Origin: Grimontia celer
GTDB taxonomy: Bacteria > Pseudomonadota > Gammaproteobacteria > Enterobacterales > Vibrionaceae
NCBI RefSeq assembly: GCF_900055185.1
Contig: NZ_FIZX01000001.1
Location: forward strand, 682,001-746,000
Reading direction: 5' to 3'
DNA length: 64,000 nt
Shown here piece after piece: positions 9,328-18,097 of this stretch. Below the pieces are notes generated by a model, which searched no databases, had not been told where the DNA came from, and saw only the letters and a list, made by a program, of their open reading frames with translations. Position numbers and translations under genes: made by a program. Within the stretch, counting starts at the first letter, position 1; every line of letters begins with the position of its first letter.

Positions 9328-9708
9328 ATGAAAAAGGGGTTCATCTTCTTATTTTCCGCGTTGTTGCTGACAGCCTTTGGTTTTATTGGGCTTGGGATAT
9401 ACGAGCGGGCGCATTTCAGCCAACCTAATCTGGCAAATGGCAAAGCGTTATACGAGAGAAATTGCCTTGTCTGTCATGGGGATTATGGGCAAGGTAATGG
9501 TACAGCAGCCAATGCATTAGCGACCAAGCCCGAGAATATCTATCAGGCATTAGATACACCTTTGGGTTACAAATCCCGCTTGATTGCGCAGGTGATGTAT
9601 GGTGACAGTGATTCTATGCCTGCATTCCGCAATGGTCTAACGAAAGAAGATGTGAATGACATTTTCGAGTACGTCATCGATATCAATGAAGAAAAACGAA
9701 CCCAGTGA
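9328..9708 (+). CDS. Small class I cytochrome c, membrane-anchored or secreted
   Basis: A 126-residue c-type cytochrome. The N-terminus (MKKGFIFLFSALLLTAFGF) is a signal peptide or anchor with no clear cleavage site. One heme motif, CLVCH (Cys46-His50), is followed by GDYGQGNG as in class I cytochromes, and a Met in DSMPAF is the likely sixth ligand. An ATG at 9313 also opens the frame, but GAGAGG lies just before 9328 and the latter gives a cleaner signal sequence. It probably shuttles electrons in the periplasm. It is downstream of the two-component genes and may be co-transcribed. Confidence 0.87.
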   Translation: MKKGFIFLFSALLLTAFGFIGLGIYERAHFSQPNLANGKALYERNCLVCHGDYGQGNGTAANALATKPENIYQALDTPLGYKSRLIAQVMYGDSDSMPAFRNGLTKEDVNDIFEYVIDINEEKRTQ

Positions 9709-9736
9709 CAACGCGTGAAGCTGCCTTCACGCGTTG
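9709..9736. terminator. Perfect hairpin between convergent genes
   Basis: A 12-bp perfect inverted repeat CAACGCGTGAAG / CTTCACGCGTTG with a 4-base loop begins immediately after the cytochrome c stop. There is only a weak T tract, so it may act as a terminator for both convergent genes or as an mRNA end stabiliser. Confidence 0.65.
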
Positions 9737-9749
9737 TATGTATTGGTTA

Positions 9750-10163
9750 TTACATGTTCGAAGGGAAGGTGTCGAACACTGGAATGGTGGTCGGTAACAC
9801 TGCCCACTTGGGTGCCGACGCGGTGAAAATGGCCATTTTGGGTTCTAGACTCTCGGCATCATCGAATGATGGCCCTGCAATGGTGTAGAACTGGCCAATC
9901 GTGATATCCGCACAGACAGTGACACCACATTCAGGGCAGTAATGCTGGTGAACGTCGTGACCGGAACTTCCTTTGCGGGTGAAGGTTTTGGTTTCCACTT
10001 CCCCTGTGAATTTAAAGTTGTCATGGTGATACCAGATACCAAACCACTTGTCGCCACCAGTACGGGTTTGGCAATCTGAGCAATAGCAAAATACCTGCTG
10101 CATGGGCTCACCAGTGACTTCGTAGCGCACCTTGCCACACTGACAACCACCTGTTCTTTTCAT
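9750..10163 (-). CDS. GFA/CENP-V family zinc protein
   Basis: A 137-residue cytoplasmic protein of the glutathione-dependent formaldehyde-activating (GFA) fold. The zinc-binding cysteines are visible: GGCQCGKVRYEV near the start, FCYCSDCQTRTGG, and YCPECGVTV near residue 77. The length is normal for single-domain members. Family members have been linked to S-hydroxymethylglutathione formation, but most, including this one, have no proven reaction. It is monocistronic and convergent with the cytochrome c gene. Confidence 0.88.
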   Translation of the reverse strand: MKRTGGCQCGKVRYEVTGEPMQQVFCYCSDCQTRTGGDKWFGIWYHHDNFKFTGEVETKTFTRKGSSGHDVHQHYCPECGVTVCADITIGQFYTIAGPSFDDAESLEPKMAIFTASAPKWAVLPTTIPVFDTFPSNM

Positions 10164-10252
10164 GTCTACCTCGCATTGTTCCTTAAGTATCCGCTAATTT
10201 AACTGAAAGCTAACCTCGGGTTTGTGTCAAATCAGGAAACGTCGCCAATTTA

Positions 10253-11206
10253 TTAGGCTTGTGTACAGTCAGTGGCGATCTCTTGTGGTGCTTTCGCCTT
10301 ACTTTCTGTCGCCTGCAATACCAAGCAAACCATGATAAGTGCCATGCCAATCCAGCCAATAGGTGCGATAACCTCCCCGACGATTAACACCGCGAAACAG
10401 GCTGCGACAACGGGCTCAAATAGGGTCAATAAGGTGGCTTTGCTGGCGTCAACGTGACGAAGTCCAAACCCAAAAGCGAGGTAGCCAACAAACATAGGGA
10501 TCAATGCCATATAGAGTGAGACGCTGGCATTACTCCAGGTTGAAAACAGGTTATCACCCGTGAATGCCAGTGTCGGCAGCAGCAGTAATGCGCCTAAGCC
10601 AAAAATCGCTGCCATGGCTGAATCAGATTTTACGCCAGTATCGATCAGCTGCTTCGCTACCCAAGCATAAATAGCGTAGGACAGACCCGCCACTAGACCC
10701 AGCAATACACCGAGTAATTTCTGGCTGCTGTCAGAAGAAACGGCAGTGTGAGCGGATTCCGCAAACGTCAGCATGACAATGCCAATTGTGCCCAGTAAAA
10801 AGCTCATCACCCAGCGGAAACTTACTATATTGGCTTTGCCGAAAAGACGGTTAATGACGACCGTCATAAAAGGTGCACTGGCAATCGACACCACAGTGCC
10901 GACGGCAACACCAGCCATGCGCATAGAAGAGTAAAAGGCGAGGGGATATACCGCGAGTGCGACAACCCCAATGAGCAAAGCGGCACGAGACTGAAGAATC
11001 AGCGACCAATCGGCTTGAAGTGGTTTTCTTGCCAAGAATGCAAGTAATAACCCACTTACTCCCATGGAAAAAGCACCAATACCTAAGGGGCTGATGTCTG
11101 GTGCGAAAGCCGCAGCTGTGCCAGTGGTCCCCCAGAGAATCGAGGAAAACAGAATGGCCAGACTACCTTGAAGCGTGCTGTCTATGTTTGTGAAGAAGCC
11201 TTTCAT
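10253..11206 (-). CDS. EamA-family DMT transporter
   Basis: A 317-residue inner-membrane transporter with ten predicted helices in two EamA repeats (first: LFSSILWGTTGTAAAF; second contains LLTLFEPVVAACFAVLIVGE). It probably exports a metabolite or drug. A GTG three bases upstream also fits; I take the ATG at 11206. An AraC-type regulator gene lies 100 bases upstream on the same strand and is the natural candidate for controlling it; the two may form one transcript. Confidence 0.88.
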   Translation of the reverse strand: MKGFFTNIDSTLQGSLAILFSSILWGTTGTAAAFAPDISPLGIGAFSMGVSGLLLAFLARKPLQADWSLILQSRAALLIGVVALAVYPLAFYSSMRMAGVAVGTVVSIASAPFMTVVINRLFGKANIVSFRWVMSFLLGTIGIVMLTFAESAHTAVSSDSSQKLLGVLLGLVAGLSYAIYAWVAKQLIDTGVKSDSAMAAIFGLGALLLLPTLAFTGDNLFSTWSNASVSLYMALIPMFVGYLAFGFGLRHVDASKATLLTLFEPVVAACFAVLIVGEVIAPIGWIGMALIMVCLVLQATESKAKAPQEIATDCTQA

Positions 11207-11310
11207 CACTCAACGGTCCAAATGTTATACGTTCGAATGACAGAAAGGATAGCGATGAAACTAGTCTAAGACTTTGCAGAAAGGACGCTTGTTGACGCTG
11301 AAAGGGCGCT

Positions 11311-12027
11311 TTATTCCCTATTACCCGCGAAGACTCTTGGTGACATGCCGAAGTACGTTGAAAAACGGCGGCTGAACGCAGAAATATCGCCATAACCCAC
11401 CCGCTCTGATACTAACTGGACGGGTAAGTCTGTATGCGTAAGTAAGGCTTTTGCTTTTTCCATCCGTTGCAGGGTGATGTATTGAAAAGCGCTCATTCCC
11501 AGCATTTCTTTGAAACGCTTTTTGAATTGGGTAGGGCTTAGACAGGCTATGTTAGCCAGAGATTCTATGGAAAGCTCGGCATCAAGATGCTCGACAATGT
11601 GAGATTGGACAGCACGAATACGGGGATCCGGCACTTCGTTGTTTTCCTGTTGCGCGAGTAAACGAGAGAAAACATCAAACACCGCGCCTTCCAGTAAATC
11701 ATCTACCTCATGTTCCAACTGTTTTTCCACGAAATAGAGGTAACTCAACAACGGGGCGCTGATGGAAAACACCGCGAAGTCTGGTGCGGTGATGTTTTTT
11801 GGCAGTTCGGTCATGTCCGCCACGATAAACCGGGCAGACTCGTTGGCACGGAAGTGGTGAAAGGTGCCGGCTTGAATAACAACGCATTCGCCAACGCTAA
11901 CCCCGCCAGAATAGTCATCCAGTTCTATCTGGATAGTACCCTGAATGGGTAAAACCAACTGATGGTAGTCATGTGCATGACCTTGTCGTTGCCGGGTATA
12001 GGCGCGAATGCTGAGGCTGTTTTCCAT
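11311..12027 (-). CDS. AraC-family transcriptional regulator
   Basis: A 238-residue regulator with an N-terminal cupin-like domain (HAHDYHQLVLPIQGTIQIEL) and a C-terminal double helix-turn-helix (SIESLANIACLSPTQFKKRF, then VSERVGYGDISAFSRRFSTY and FGMSPRVFA). The frame is open to 12087, but the ATG at 12027 begins the recognisable cupin domain and has GGAAAT before it. It lies upstream of the DMT transporter on the same strand and likely controls it in response to an exported compound. The ligand is unknown. Confidence 0.9.
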   Translation of the reverse strand: MENSLSIRAYTRQRQGHAHDYHQLVLPIQGTIQIELDDYSGGVSVGECVVIQAGTFHHFRANESARFIVADMTELPKNITAPDFAVFSISAPLLSYLYFVEKQLEHEVDDLLEGAVFDVFSRLLAQQENNEVPDPRIRAVQSHIVEHLDAELSIESLANIACLSPTQFKKRFKEMLGMSAFQYITLQRMEKAKALLTHTDLPVQLVSERVGYGDISAFSRRFSTYFGMSPRVFAGNRE

Positions 12028-12138
12028 GATTTCCGTGTCATCCTTGAGCGGAAAAAGTGCGTTGCGATGACATCGACAGTATGACAAAAACCAATGCGCC
12101 GCAAACCATCCTTTTGAAATCCAAAAGGTAGACGCAAT

Positions 12139-12164
12139 ACAAAAAAGGCGGCCAGAGCCGCCTT
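12139..12164 (-). terminator. Terminator of the RTX gene
   Basis: Reverse-strand 8-bp stem AAGGCGGC / GCCGCCTT with a CAGA-type loop followed by six U residues (A run at 12141-12146). It lies just after the RTX stop. Confidence 0.9.
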
Positions 12165-12186
12165 AAACGTGAGTTAAATGAAATGC

Positions 12187-13212
12187 TTAAACCAGCTCGC
12201 AACCTGTCACAAAGTCGATGCAGTTGGCGTCGAAGCAACCCCAAACATTGTTCACCTGAACAGACGTACCGTCGCAGAAATCCAGGGTGATACAACCGCC
12301 TGATTTAGTGATGTTGATCTGGTGAATAGAGGTAGCGAGCGAATCATCAATCTGGATTTTGTCATCCCAGCAATTGAAGTCGGTGATTTTGTCGCAGCCG
12401 TCATGAGCATCAAAGTAGAAGGTATCTTTACCGCAATTACCTGTAAGAATGTCATTACCCTGACCGCCAGCAATCAGGTCATTACCCCAACCACCATCGA
12501 GTTTGTCGTTACCGCAGCCACCGTCAAGAGTGTCATTGCCACAGTCTCCGTCCAGCTTATCGTCACCGTTCCCGCCAACCAGCTTATCGTCTCCCCAGCC
12601 GCCATTCAGGTAGTCGTTGTGGTCGCCACCATGCAGATAGTCGTTATCGCAACCGCCGAACAGCTCGTCGCATCCTGCACCACCAAACAACTGATCATCG
12701 CCATAGTAACCAACCAACTTGTCATTGCCGTTGCCGCCTTTCATGACATCATTGCCGCAACCACCATCAAGATAGTCATTCCCATCGCCACCGAAGAGAG
12801 TATCGTGTCCATCGCCCCCCCAAAGTTTATCGTCGCCACAACCACCCTGCAGGAAGTCATTTCCCCATTCGCCTTTCAAGGTGTCGTTACCATTTCCGCC
12901 ATAGAGTGCATCGTCGTCACAACCACCGTAAATCAGGTCATTTCCATCGCCACCCTGAATAGTGTCGCAACCGTTACCACCTTCTAGCTTGTCATCGCCA
13001 CAACCGCCTTCAATCCAGTCGTTCCCATTACCACCTTTGATGTGATCCTTACTGCCGCTTCCTATGATTTTGTCGTGACCATCGCCACCGTCGATGAGGC
13101 ATTCGTTGCCATAGGCGATGATGTAGTCATTTCCACCTTTGCCGTAAATCCAATCGACGTTGCAGTCGCTGATGATGGTGTCACCGCAGGAAGATCCATA
13201 TATGGCTGTCAT
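12187..13212 (-). CDS. Cysteine-rich RTX (hemolysin-type Ca-binding repeat) protein
   Basis: A 341-residue protein that is almost wholly nonapeptide RTX repeats (GGxGxDxLx) from about residue 8 to 265, followed by a short C-terminal domain ([14 protein letters not shown] onward) of the kind that carries a type I secretion signal. There is no N-terminal signal peptide, consistent with type I export. The unusual feature is about 20 cysteines, most at the same position inside repeats ([24 protein letters not shown]), with many Trp as well; RTX proteins normally have almost no Cys. No enzymatic domain is present, and no type I secretion genes are adjacent. AAGGAA precedes the start. Confidence 0.85.
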   Translation of the reverse strand: MTAIYGSSCGDTIISDCNVDWIYGKGGNDYIIAYGNECLIDGGDGHDKIIGSGSKDHIKGGNGNDWIEGGCGDDKLEGGNGCDTIQGGDGNDLIYGGCDDDALYGGNGNDTLKGEWGNDFLQGGCGDDKLWGGDGHDTLFGGDGNDYLDGGCGNDVMKGGNGNDKLVGYYGDDQLFGGAGCDELFGGCDNDYLHGGDHNDYLNGGWGDDKLVGGNGDDKLDGDCGNDTLDGGCGNDKLDGGWGNDLIAGGQGNDILTGNCGKDTFYFDAHDGCDKITDFNCWDDKIQIDDSLATSIHQINITKSGGCITLDFCDGTSVQVNNVWGCFDANCIDFVTGCELV

Positions 13213-13683
13213 TTGTTATTTCCTTCTATCTACATTATTGACGTTGTTTGTGCCCAAATGCATGAAAGGCCATACCAATATGACTGTATTAGTGGGCATT
13301 AACTTGTGTCGGAGATAAGAATTATCCTACTGAATAAAAACGCGATATTGGATTCTCACAGATGGATTGTTGGTTGTCGGCAGGTTTTAAATTGTCCAGC
13401 TTTACAGTCATTTGTGGGTAATAGACACACGTAAAGTGTGGGATGAAACAAAAGTCTTACTAACGCAATGTTTTTATTAAGGAAATAATGAAATTCTAAT
13501 TCAAAGTACCATAAACAGCTGTGATTTGAGATGCGTCCCGCGATTGATTGTCACAAAACTGCCGATTTACCGTATTGCTTCTCCTTTAATCAATATATTT
13601 TGTGTGGGCTATTCATCAGCCTTTACGCCAACTTTTAGAAAGGCATAAAGGGATCATCCAAGGACAGAGATCAGGAGTGACCC
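13213..13683. other. 471-bp intergenic region between divergent RTX and trpB genes
   Basis: Non-coding by inspection. It should hold both divergent promoters. The only distinct element is a palindrome GATAAgaaTTATC at 13314-13326. No RNA gene was recognised. Confidence 0.6.
13314..13326. promoter_or_regulatory. Fur-box-like palindrome upstream of the RTX gene
   Basis: GATAAGAATTATC is a perfect 5-bp inverted repeat. In its 15-base context it matches 11 of 14 arm positions of the 7-1-7 Fur consensus (TGATAATnATTATCA). It lies about 100 bases upstream of the RTX start. Iron control is a guess. Confidence 0.4.
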
Positions 13684-14907
13684 ATGCAAAATACCTTCGA
13701 ACATGCACTACCAGATGCACAGGGATATTTCGGTGAATACGGCGGCAGTTTTATCCCGCCGCAACTTGAATCCATCATGATTGAAATTGCGGCGGCCTAT
13801 GAGGAATGCCGGAAAGACCCAGCTTTCAGAACCGAGCTCGCCCGTCTTTACAAGCATTTTGTCGGTCGGCCAAGTCCCATATTTCATGCGGAAAATCTAT
13901 CAGCCAAGTACGGTGCTGACATCTACCTAAAGCGTGAAGATCTCAACCACACCGGTGCCCACAAAATTAACCACTGTCTGGGTGAGGCCTTGCTAGCAAA
14001 GAAAATGGGCAAAAAGAAGCTGATCGCTGAGACTGGAGCTGGTCAACATGGGGTTGCACTGGCAACAGCCGCAGCATTGGTGGGGCTGGAATGCGACATC
14101 TACATGGGTGAAGTGGATATTCAAAAAGAGCATCCTAACGTCGTGCGCATGCGCATTTTGGGTGCGAATGTGATTCCAGCGACCCATGGTCGCAAAACAC
14201 TGAAAGAAGCGGTGGATTCTGCGTTTGAAGCCTACATGAAAGATCCCGTGAGTCAGATCTATGCGATTGGCTCTGTAGTTGGGCCGCATCCGTTTCCAAT
14301 GATGGTGCGCGATTTTCAATCGATTATCGGTAACGAGGCCAAAGAACAGTTCAAAGAGATGACCGGTGGTTTACCTGACAACCTGGTGGCGTGTGTTGGT
14401 GGTGGCTCTAACGCGATGGGGTTGTTTACGGCCTTTTTGGAAGATGACGAGGTGGCTATTCATGGCGCAGAGCCAGCGGGTCGTTCACTCAATGTGGAAG
14501 GGGAGCATGCCGCAACTCTGACGCTTGGTGAGCCGGGCATCATGCATGGCTTTAAGTCCTATATGTTGAAAGACAAAGACGGCGAACCTCAGGAAGTACA
14601 TTCGGTGGCCAGTGGTTTGGATTATCCTTCTGTCGGTCCTCAACACAGTTACTTAAAAGATGCTGGACGAGTGAATTATGGCACGGTGAGTGATGATGAA
14701 GCGATTGATGCCTTCTTTGAGCTTTCTCGTCTTGAAGGCATTATTCCAGCCATTGAATCTTCCCACGCAGTCGCTTACGCCTTGAAGTTGGCTAAACAAG
14801 GCGAGAAGGGATCGATTCTTTTAAATCTGTCTGGCCGCGGCGACAAGGATATCGACTTTGTTGTTGAACACTATGGCAAAGACTACGGTATTGAATCATT
14901 GATTTAA
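13684..14907 (+). CDS. trpB: Tryptophan synthase beta-chain homologue, stand-alone
   Basis: A 407-residue PLP enzyme of the TrpB family. Catalytic elements are intact: Lys94 in HTGAHKINH, Glu116 in AETGAGQHG, the phosphate-binding GGGSNA and the Ser of NLSGRGDKD. Canonical TrpB condenses indole with serine. There is no trpA or other trp gene nearby, and several usually conserved stretches differ (HKINH for [20 protein letters not shown] in the COMM region). It may be a second, TrpA-independent copy working on free indole or salvaging it, rather than the operon-borne enzyme. AGGAGTG lies before the ATG, and a terminator follows. Confidence 0.9.
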   Translation: MQNTFEHALPDAQGYFGEYGGSFIPPQLESIMIEIAAAYEECRKDPAFRTELARLYKHFVGRPSPIFHAENLSAKYGADIYLKREDLNHTGAHKINHCLGEALLAKKMGKKKLIAETGAGQHGVALATAAALVGLECDIYMGEVDIQKEHPNVVRMRILGANVIPATHGRKTLKEAVDSAFEAYMKDPVSQIYAIGSVVGPHPFPMMVRDFQSIIGNEAKEQFKEMTGGLPDNLVACVGGGSNAMGLFTAFLEDDEVAIHGAEPAGRSLNVEGEHAATLTLGEPGIMHGFKSYMLKDKDGEPQEVHSVASGLDYPSVGPQHSYLKDAGRVNYGTVSDDEAIDAFFELSRLEGIIPAIESSHAVAYALKLAKQGEKGSILLNLSGRGDKDIDFVVEHYGKDYGIESLI

Positions 14908-14927
14908 CGCTGAGATTCAAACAAGAA

Positions 14928-14953
14928 CGCCCACCAAACCGGTGGGCGCTTTT
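14928..14953 (+). terminator. Terminator of trpB
   Basis: An 8-bp perfect stem CGCCCACC / GGTGGGCG with a 5-base loop, followed by CTTTTGTTT, starts 20 bases after the trpB stop. Confidence 0.9.
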
Positions 14954-14965
14954 GTTTGAATGGGT

Positions 14966-15008
14966 GCAACAAGTCACCTGCATGGCAAAGGGATAGGTGA
15001 CCTGTTGC
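14966..15008. repeat. Long imperfect hairpin in the trpB-helicase gap
   Basis: A 14-base arm (14966-14979) pairs with 14995-15008 with a single mismatch (13 of 14), around a 15-base loop. It follows the trpB terminator and is distinct from it. Apart from this, the gap up to 15248 shows nothing recognisable; the reverse-strand helicase gene ends at 15249. Confidence 0.6.
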
Positions 15009-15248
15009 TTTCTCCATCTGAATAGTTATCCAAACAGAGTGCACAGCAAGCTGTACGTCATTGATAGTGAGTGCGTAACTGTCCGAACACAATGCATTGT
15101 TAATAAAGTCAGACAAAATTGACACGCCTTGAGAACGAAAACCATTAAGTTTATGTCAGGCTTTGGTTCTTTTTTGGTCAAATTGTGCTGGTTAATTCAT
15201 ACCTGTATGTATTGTTATGAAGACAGTTTAGTGTTGTAAATGCGCTTA

Positions 15249-17915
15249 TTAGTTCCAGCGATCCTGACGTTTGACTTCGTTTTCGAAGTTTGACGAAAAG
15301 GCCTTCATTTTGGCCTGCAAGAGCGCCTGTCTTCCTTCCGGTGTTCTTGTGTAGATCAGCTCAGATAAACTGACATGCTGACACCAAGCTTTGTAGAAGA
15401 TCATGGCTGTTTCTTTCTTTGCCCCAAATCTAAGTGGGACAGCATGGTAGTCATCACGTTTACTGCCCATAAATTTACCTTCGCGAATCACCAGATACCT
15501 TGGGTTGTCGATAGGCGAAAGGATTTCGTGCATGCAGTCAGCAAATACCGAGGACTCATAGAAGCTGCAGCCGGATAGGGAAAGATAGAATTGCCCATCT
15601 GCCGTTTCATAGACGCTCACTTTCATTCTGCGAATTGAAGTTTCAACAAATCCCGCCTGACAAAGCGCTTCGGCCAAAGCTAACCCCATTTGCTTGAGTG
15701 CCCCATCCACCGGTAAGAAACGTAGCAAGGTTTTGGTCGTCGCGACGGTTTGCGGAAATTTGTAGATAAGGGTGGCAGTGAGTGCCATAGCCAGCAGTAA
15801 CAATACGTTGCTAGAGCTCTGGAATAAGTGCACTGTCCAAAAAACGGTGCCGAACAAGGTGATAAGCAGCTGTGAAAACAAATAGCGCCAGCTGTTTTTG
15901 AGCATATAACCGCGGAGCGCCTGAATTTGTGGTGTTTTGACAGATGGCAATACCCGCGCTGAGCCTTCTATCGTCAGTGCCTTTTTCCAGCGCGTACCCA
16001 CTTGCTCAATATCTTCAAAGCGCTGGGTCATTTGCGAGTTGTTGGAGAAAATCGGCGAGGTCCCTTTTTTGACATAATGATGCTCTAGCCATATAGCCGA
16101 CATACGGCCAAAGCCACTTTCAATGGTATCGTCTTTCTCAGATAGTCCGACAAAAGTATCGAAACGTCGTTTGAGACTGTAATAGTCAGACCAACCGGAA
16201 AAAGCCTTTACGTTAATGGCGGCAAGATGCCAAATCGAACTGATTTTGTCCGGCACGTTTTTGTCAATACGGATTGCCCGTCCGCGCATTTGGTTGGTAA
16301 GCATAAATGAACCGACAGAACTGGCGAGGATTAACGAATTGATTGCGGGTGCATCCCAACCTTCGCCCAACAATGAACGTGTACCGACCAATACCTTGAG
16401 CTTGCCTTCCATCAGCAGCGCGGTGAAAGCGACGGTGAGTTGGTTCAGCGGAGCGGTGACTTTCTGATATTGCCCTTCATTTCCCATGGCTTGGGCTTTG
16501 ATTTTGTCATGACCAATATGCGCAATGAGGTCGTGCAATAGTGGAGTGGGGACAATACTCAGACGACCTGTCAGCAAGCCCACCTGCTCACGAATGGGTG
16601 AGTCTGAGGTAATGGCTTTAAACACGGGCCAAGCGCCGAGATTGGTCTCTCCAGCATCGATTTCTGATGTCAGGTTTTCGTCGCGGATATAGTCAGTCAA
16701 AACGACCTGTCGCAAGGAATCGCCACGTTTTTTCAGTTCAAGGTGATGAATCTTGCTGCAGGCTTCTACCTTGGCGCCACTTAACGCAAGCGATCGGTCA
16801 TTACGGCGTGAACGTTCAAGTGATAATTCGCGTTTGTAGAGGAGCTCATTGGCTCTTAGCTGCTTCTTCAAATCGTCGATAAATAACTGATGTTCTTCGT
16901 TATGCTGGAAGGTGTTGGAGAAGAGTACCGTTTCAATTAACACCTGCCACCAATGCCGGCCAAGCTCTGGAATATCGGCAGTAGTGAGGTCCAACAGTGT
17001 TTTTAGCCTTGCATCGAGCGTAAGATTTTTGGCTTTCAGAAAGCTCAGTATTGCAATGGCGATTTCTGGTTGTTTGATCACTGCCTGCTCAATATCACCT
17101 TCATTCAGCCAAGGGTGAGCAAGTACGACGGCTTCGAAGGTTGGATTGTCGAACAGTGATTGACAAAGGGCAGATACTTGCTCGTCGTATTCTTCGATTT
17201 GTTGGCTTTCTTTTTGGGTCGCATTGCAGGCCCAAACATAATCCTGATGGGCGCAGAGCGTGCCGGCTTTCACCAACTCGGGAACTGAGATTTCTTCGTC
17301 AATGGGGCCACATAGCTGTTCGTATCGCGTCCATTCATGGCCTTGGGCGTCGTAAGGTGGTGTGGCAGTCAGGGAGACCAGCGTGATGTCGGGAATTTCC
17401 TGACACACTTTTTCCAACGCTCGCCACCACTCATTGCGAAGGTGATGGGCTTCGTCGAGGATCAGAACTTTAATCTTGTGGGTTTGCAGAAGCTGAATAA
17501 AGCAGTCAACTTCTTCGCCTTCGAGGCCATCGTCGTCTTCAAGTGTCGCGGCTTCATCTTCCTCACTTTCCAGAACATCGGAAAGCTTGGTGTGCAAAGC
17601 CTGATAAGTGATCGACGTGAGTGTTTTTGGCGCTGTAATGGAATTACTGATCCAAGGCAGTTCATGAACATTGTCGGATTCGCAGAAATCTTTTAGGCGA
17701 TCAATCCACTGGTCCCGAATGACACGGGTTGGGGAAAGCACCAGCGTCGGTTTCGCTAATAAGCGGAACACTTCCAAACCTAACGTCGTTTTGCCTGCAC
17801 CAGGGGCGGCAACAATATGAAGCCGCTGATCGTTCAGGTGCTCATGAATAGCCTCCAACACACGGGATTGATAGGGACGCCAGGGGTAGCAAAACGACAT
17901 AGATTTGAACGGCAT
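15249..17915 (-). CDS. SF2 DEAH helicase with an internal membrane hairpin
   Basis: An 888-residue superfamily 2 helicase or translocase. Motifs: Walker A APGAGKTT (residues 37-44), DEAH (154-157) followed by HLRNEWW, motif III SLTATPP (181-187), motif V-like GTRSLLGEGWDAP (511-523) and motif VI QMRGRAIR (542-549). A long insert separates the two RecA halves. Unusually, two strongly hydrophobic helices follow at about 678-698 and 703-721, then a soluble C-terminal domain of about 165 residues that I do not recognise. AAAGGA precedes the ATG. The gene stands alone. It may be a membrane-tethered DNA or RNA remodeller, perhaps in defence; its function is unknown. Confidence 0.85.
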   Translation of the reverse strand: MPFKSMSFCYPWRPYQSRVLEAIHEHLNDQRLHIVAAPGAGKTTLGLEVFRLLAKPTLVLSPTRVIRDQWIDRLKDFCESDNVHELPWISNSITAPKTLTSITYQALHTKLSDVLESEEDEAATLEDDDGLEGEEVDCFIQLLQTHKIKVLILDEAHHLRNEWWRALEKVCQEIPDITLVSLTATPPYDAQGHEWTRYEQLCGPIDEEISVPELVKAGTLCAHQDYVWACNATQKESQQIEEYDEQVSALCQSLFDNPTFEAVVLAHPWLNEGDIEQAVIKQPEIAIAILSFLKAKNLTLDARLKTLLDLTTADIPELGRHWWQVLIETVLFSNTFQHNEEHQLFIDDLKKQLRANELLYKRELSLERSRRNDRSLALSGAKVEACSKIHHLELKKRGDSLRQVVLTDYIRDENLTSEIDAGETNLGAWPVFKAITSDSPIREQVGLLTGRLSIVPTPLLHDLIAHIGHDKIKAQAMGNEGQYQKVTAPLNQLTVAFTALLMEGKLKVLVGTRSLLGEGWDAPAINSLILASSVGSFMLTNQMRGRAIRIDKNVPDKISSIWHLAAINVKAFSGWSDYYSLKRRFDTFVGLSEKDDTIESGFGRMSAIWLEHHYVKKGTSPIFSNNSQMTQRFEDIEQVGTRWKKALTIEGSARVLPSVKTPQIQALRGYMLKNSWRYLFSQLLITLFGTVFWTVHLFQSSSNVLLLLAMALTATLIYKFPQTVATTKTLLRFLPVDGALKQMGLALAEALCQAGFVETSIRRMKVSVYETADGQFYLSLSGCSFYESSVFADCMHEILSPIDNPRYLVIREGKFMGSKRDDYHAVPLRFGAKKETAMIFYKAWCQHVSLSELIYTRTPEGRQALLQAKMKAFSSNFENEVKRQDRWN

Positions 17916-18050
17916 GGATTCCTTTCCTGAAAAACCTCAAAGTCATCGAGATGTTAACGTATTGATGTTGTGTTCCCTTAAGAGAAAACCTGAAAAGGGG
18001 AGCTGGGTTAGGAAATCGCAATGATTTGAACGTTTTCGCCAGTCGGATGA

Positions 18051-18075
18051 AAAAAAAGCCCGCAGATGCGGGCTT
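18051..18075 (-). terminator. Terminator of the GH3 lipoprotein gene
   Basis: Reverse-strand 8-bp stem AAGCCCGC / GCGGGCTT with a 4-base loop followed by seven or more U residues (A run from 18050). It lies 23 bases after the GH3 stop. Confidence 0.93.
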
Positions 18076-18097
18076 TGCTTTTTGGGGCAAGTGTCAG

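Noticed and set aside
12322-12987. A 221-codon plus-strand open frame of repetitive Val/Ile/Thr-rich sequence
   Set aside because: It is the antisense shadow of the RTX repeats; the reverse strand has the recognised nonapeptide pattern and a ribosome site.
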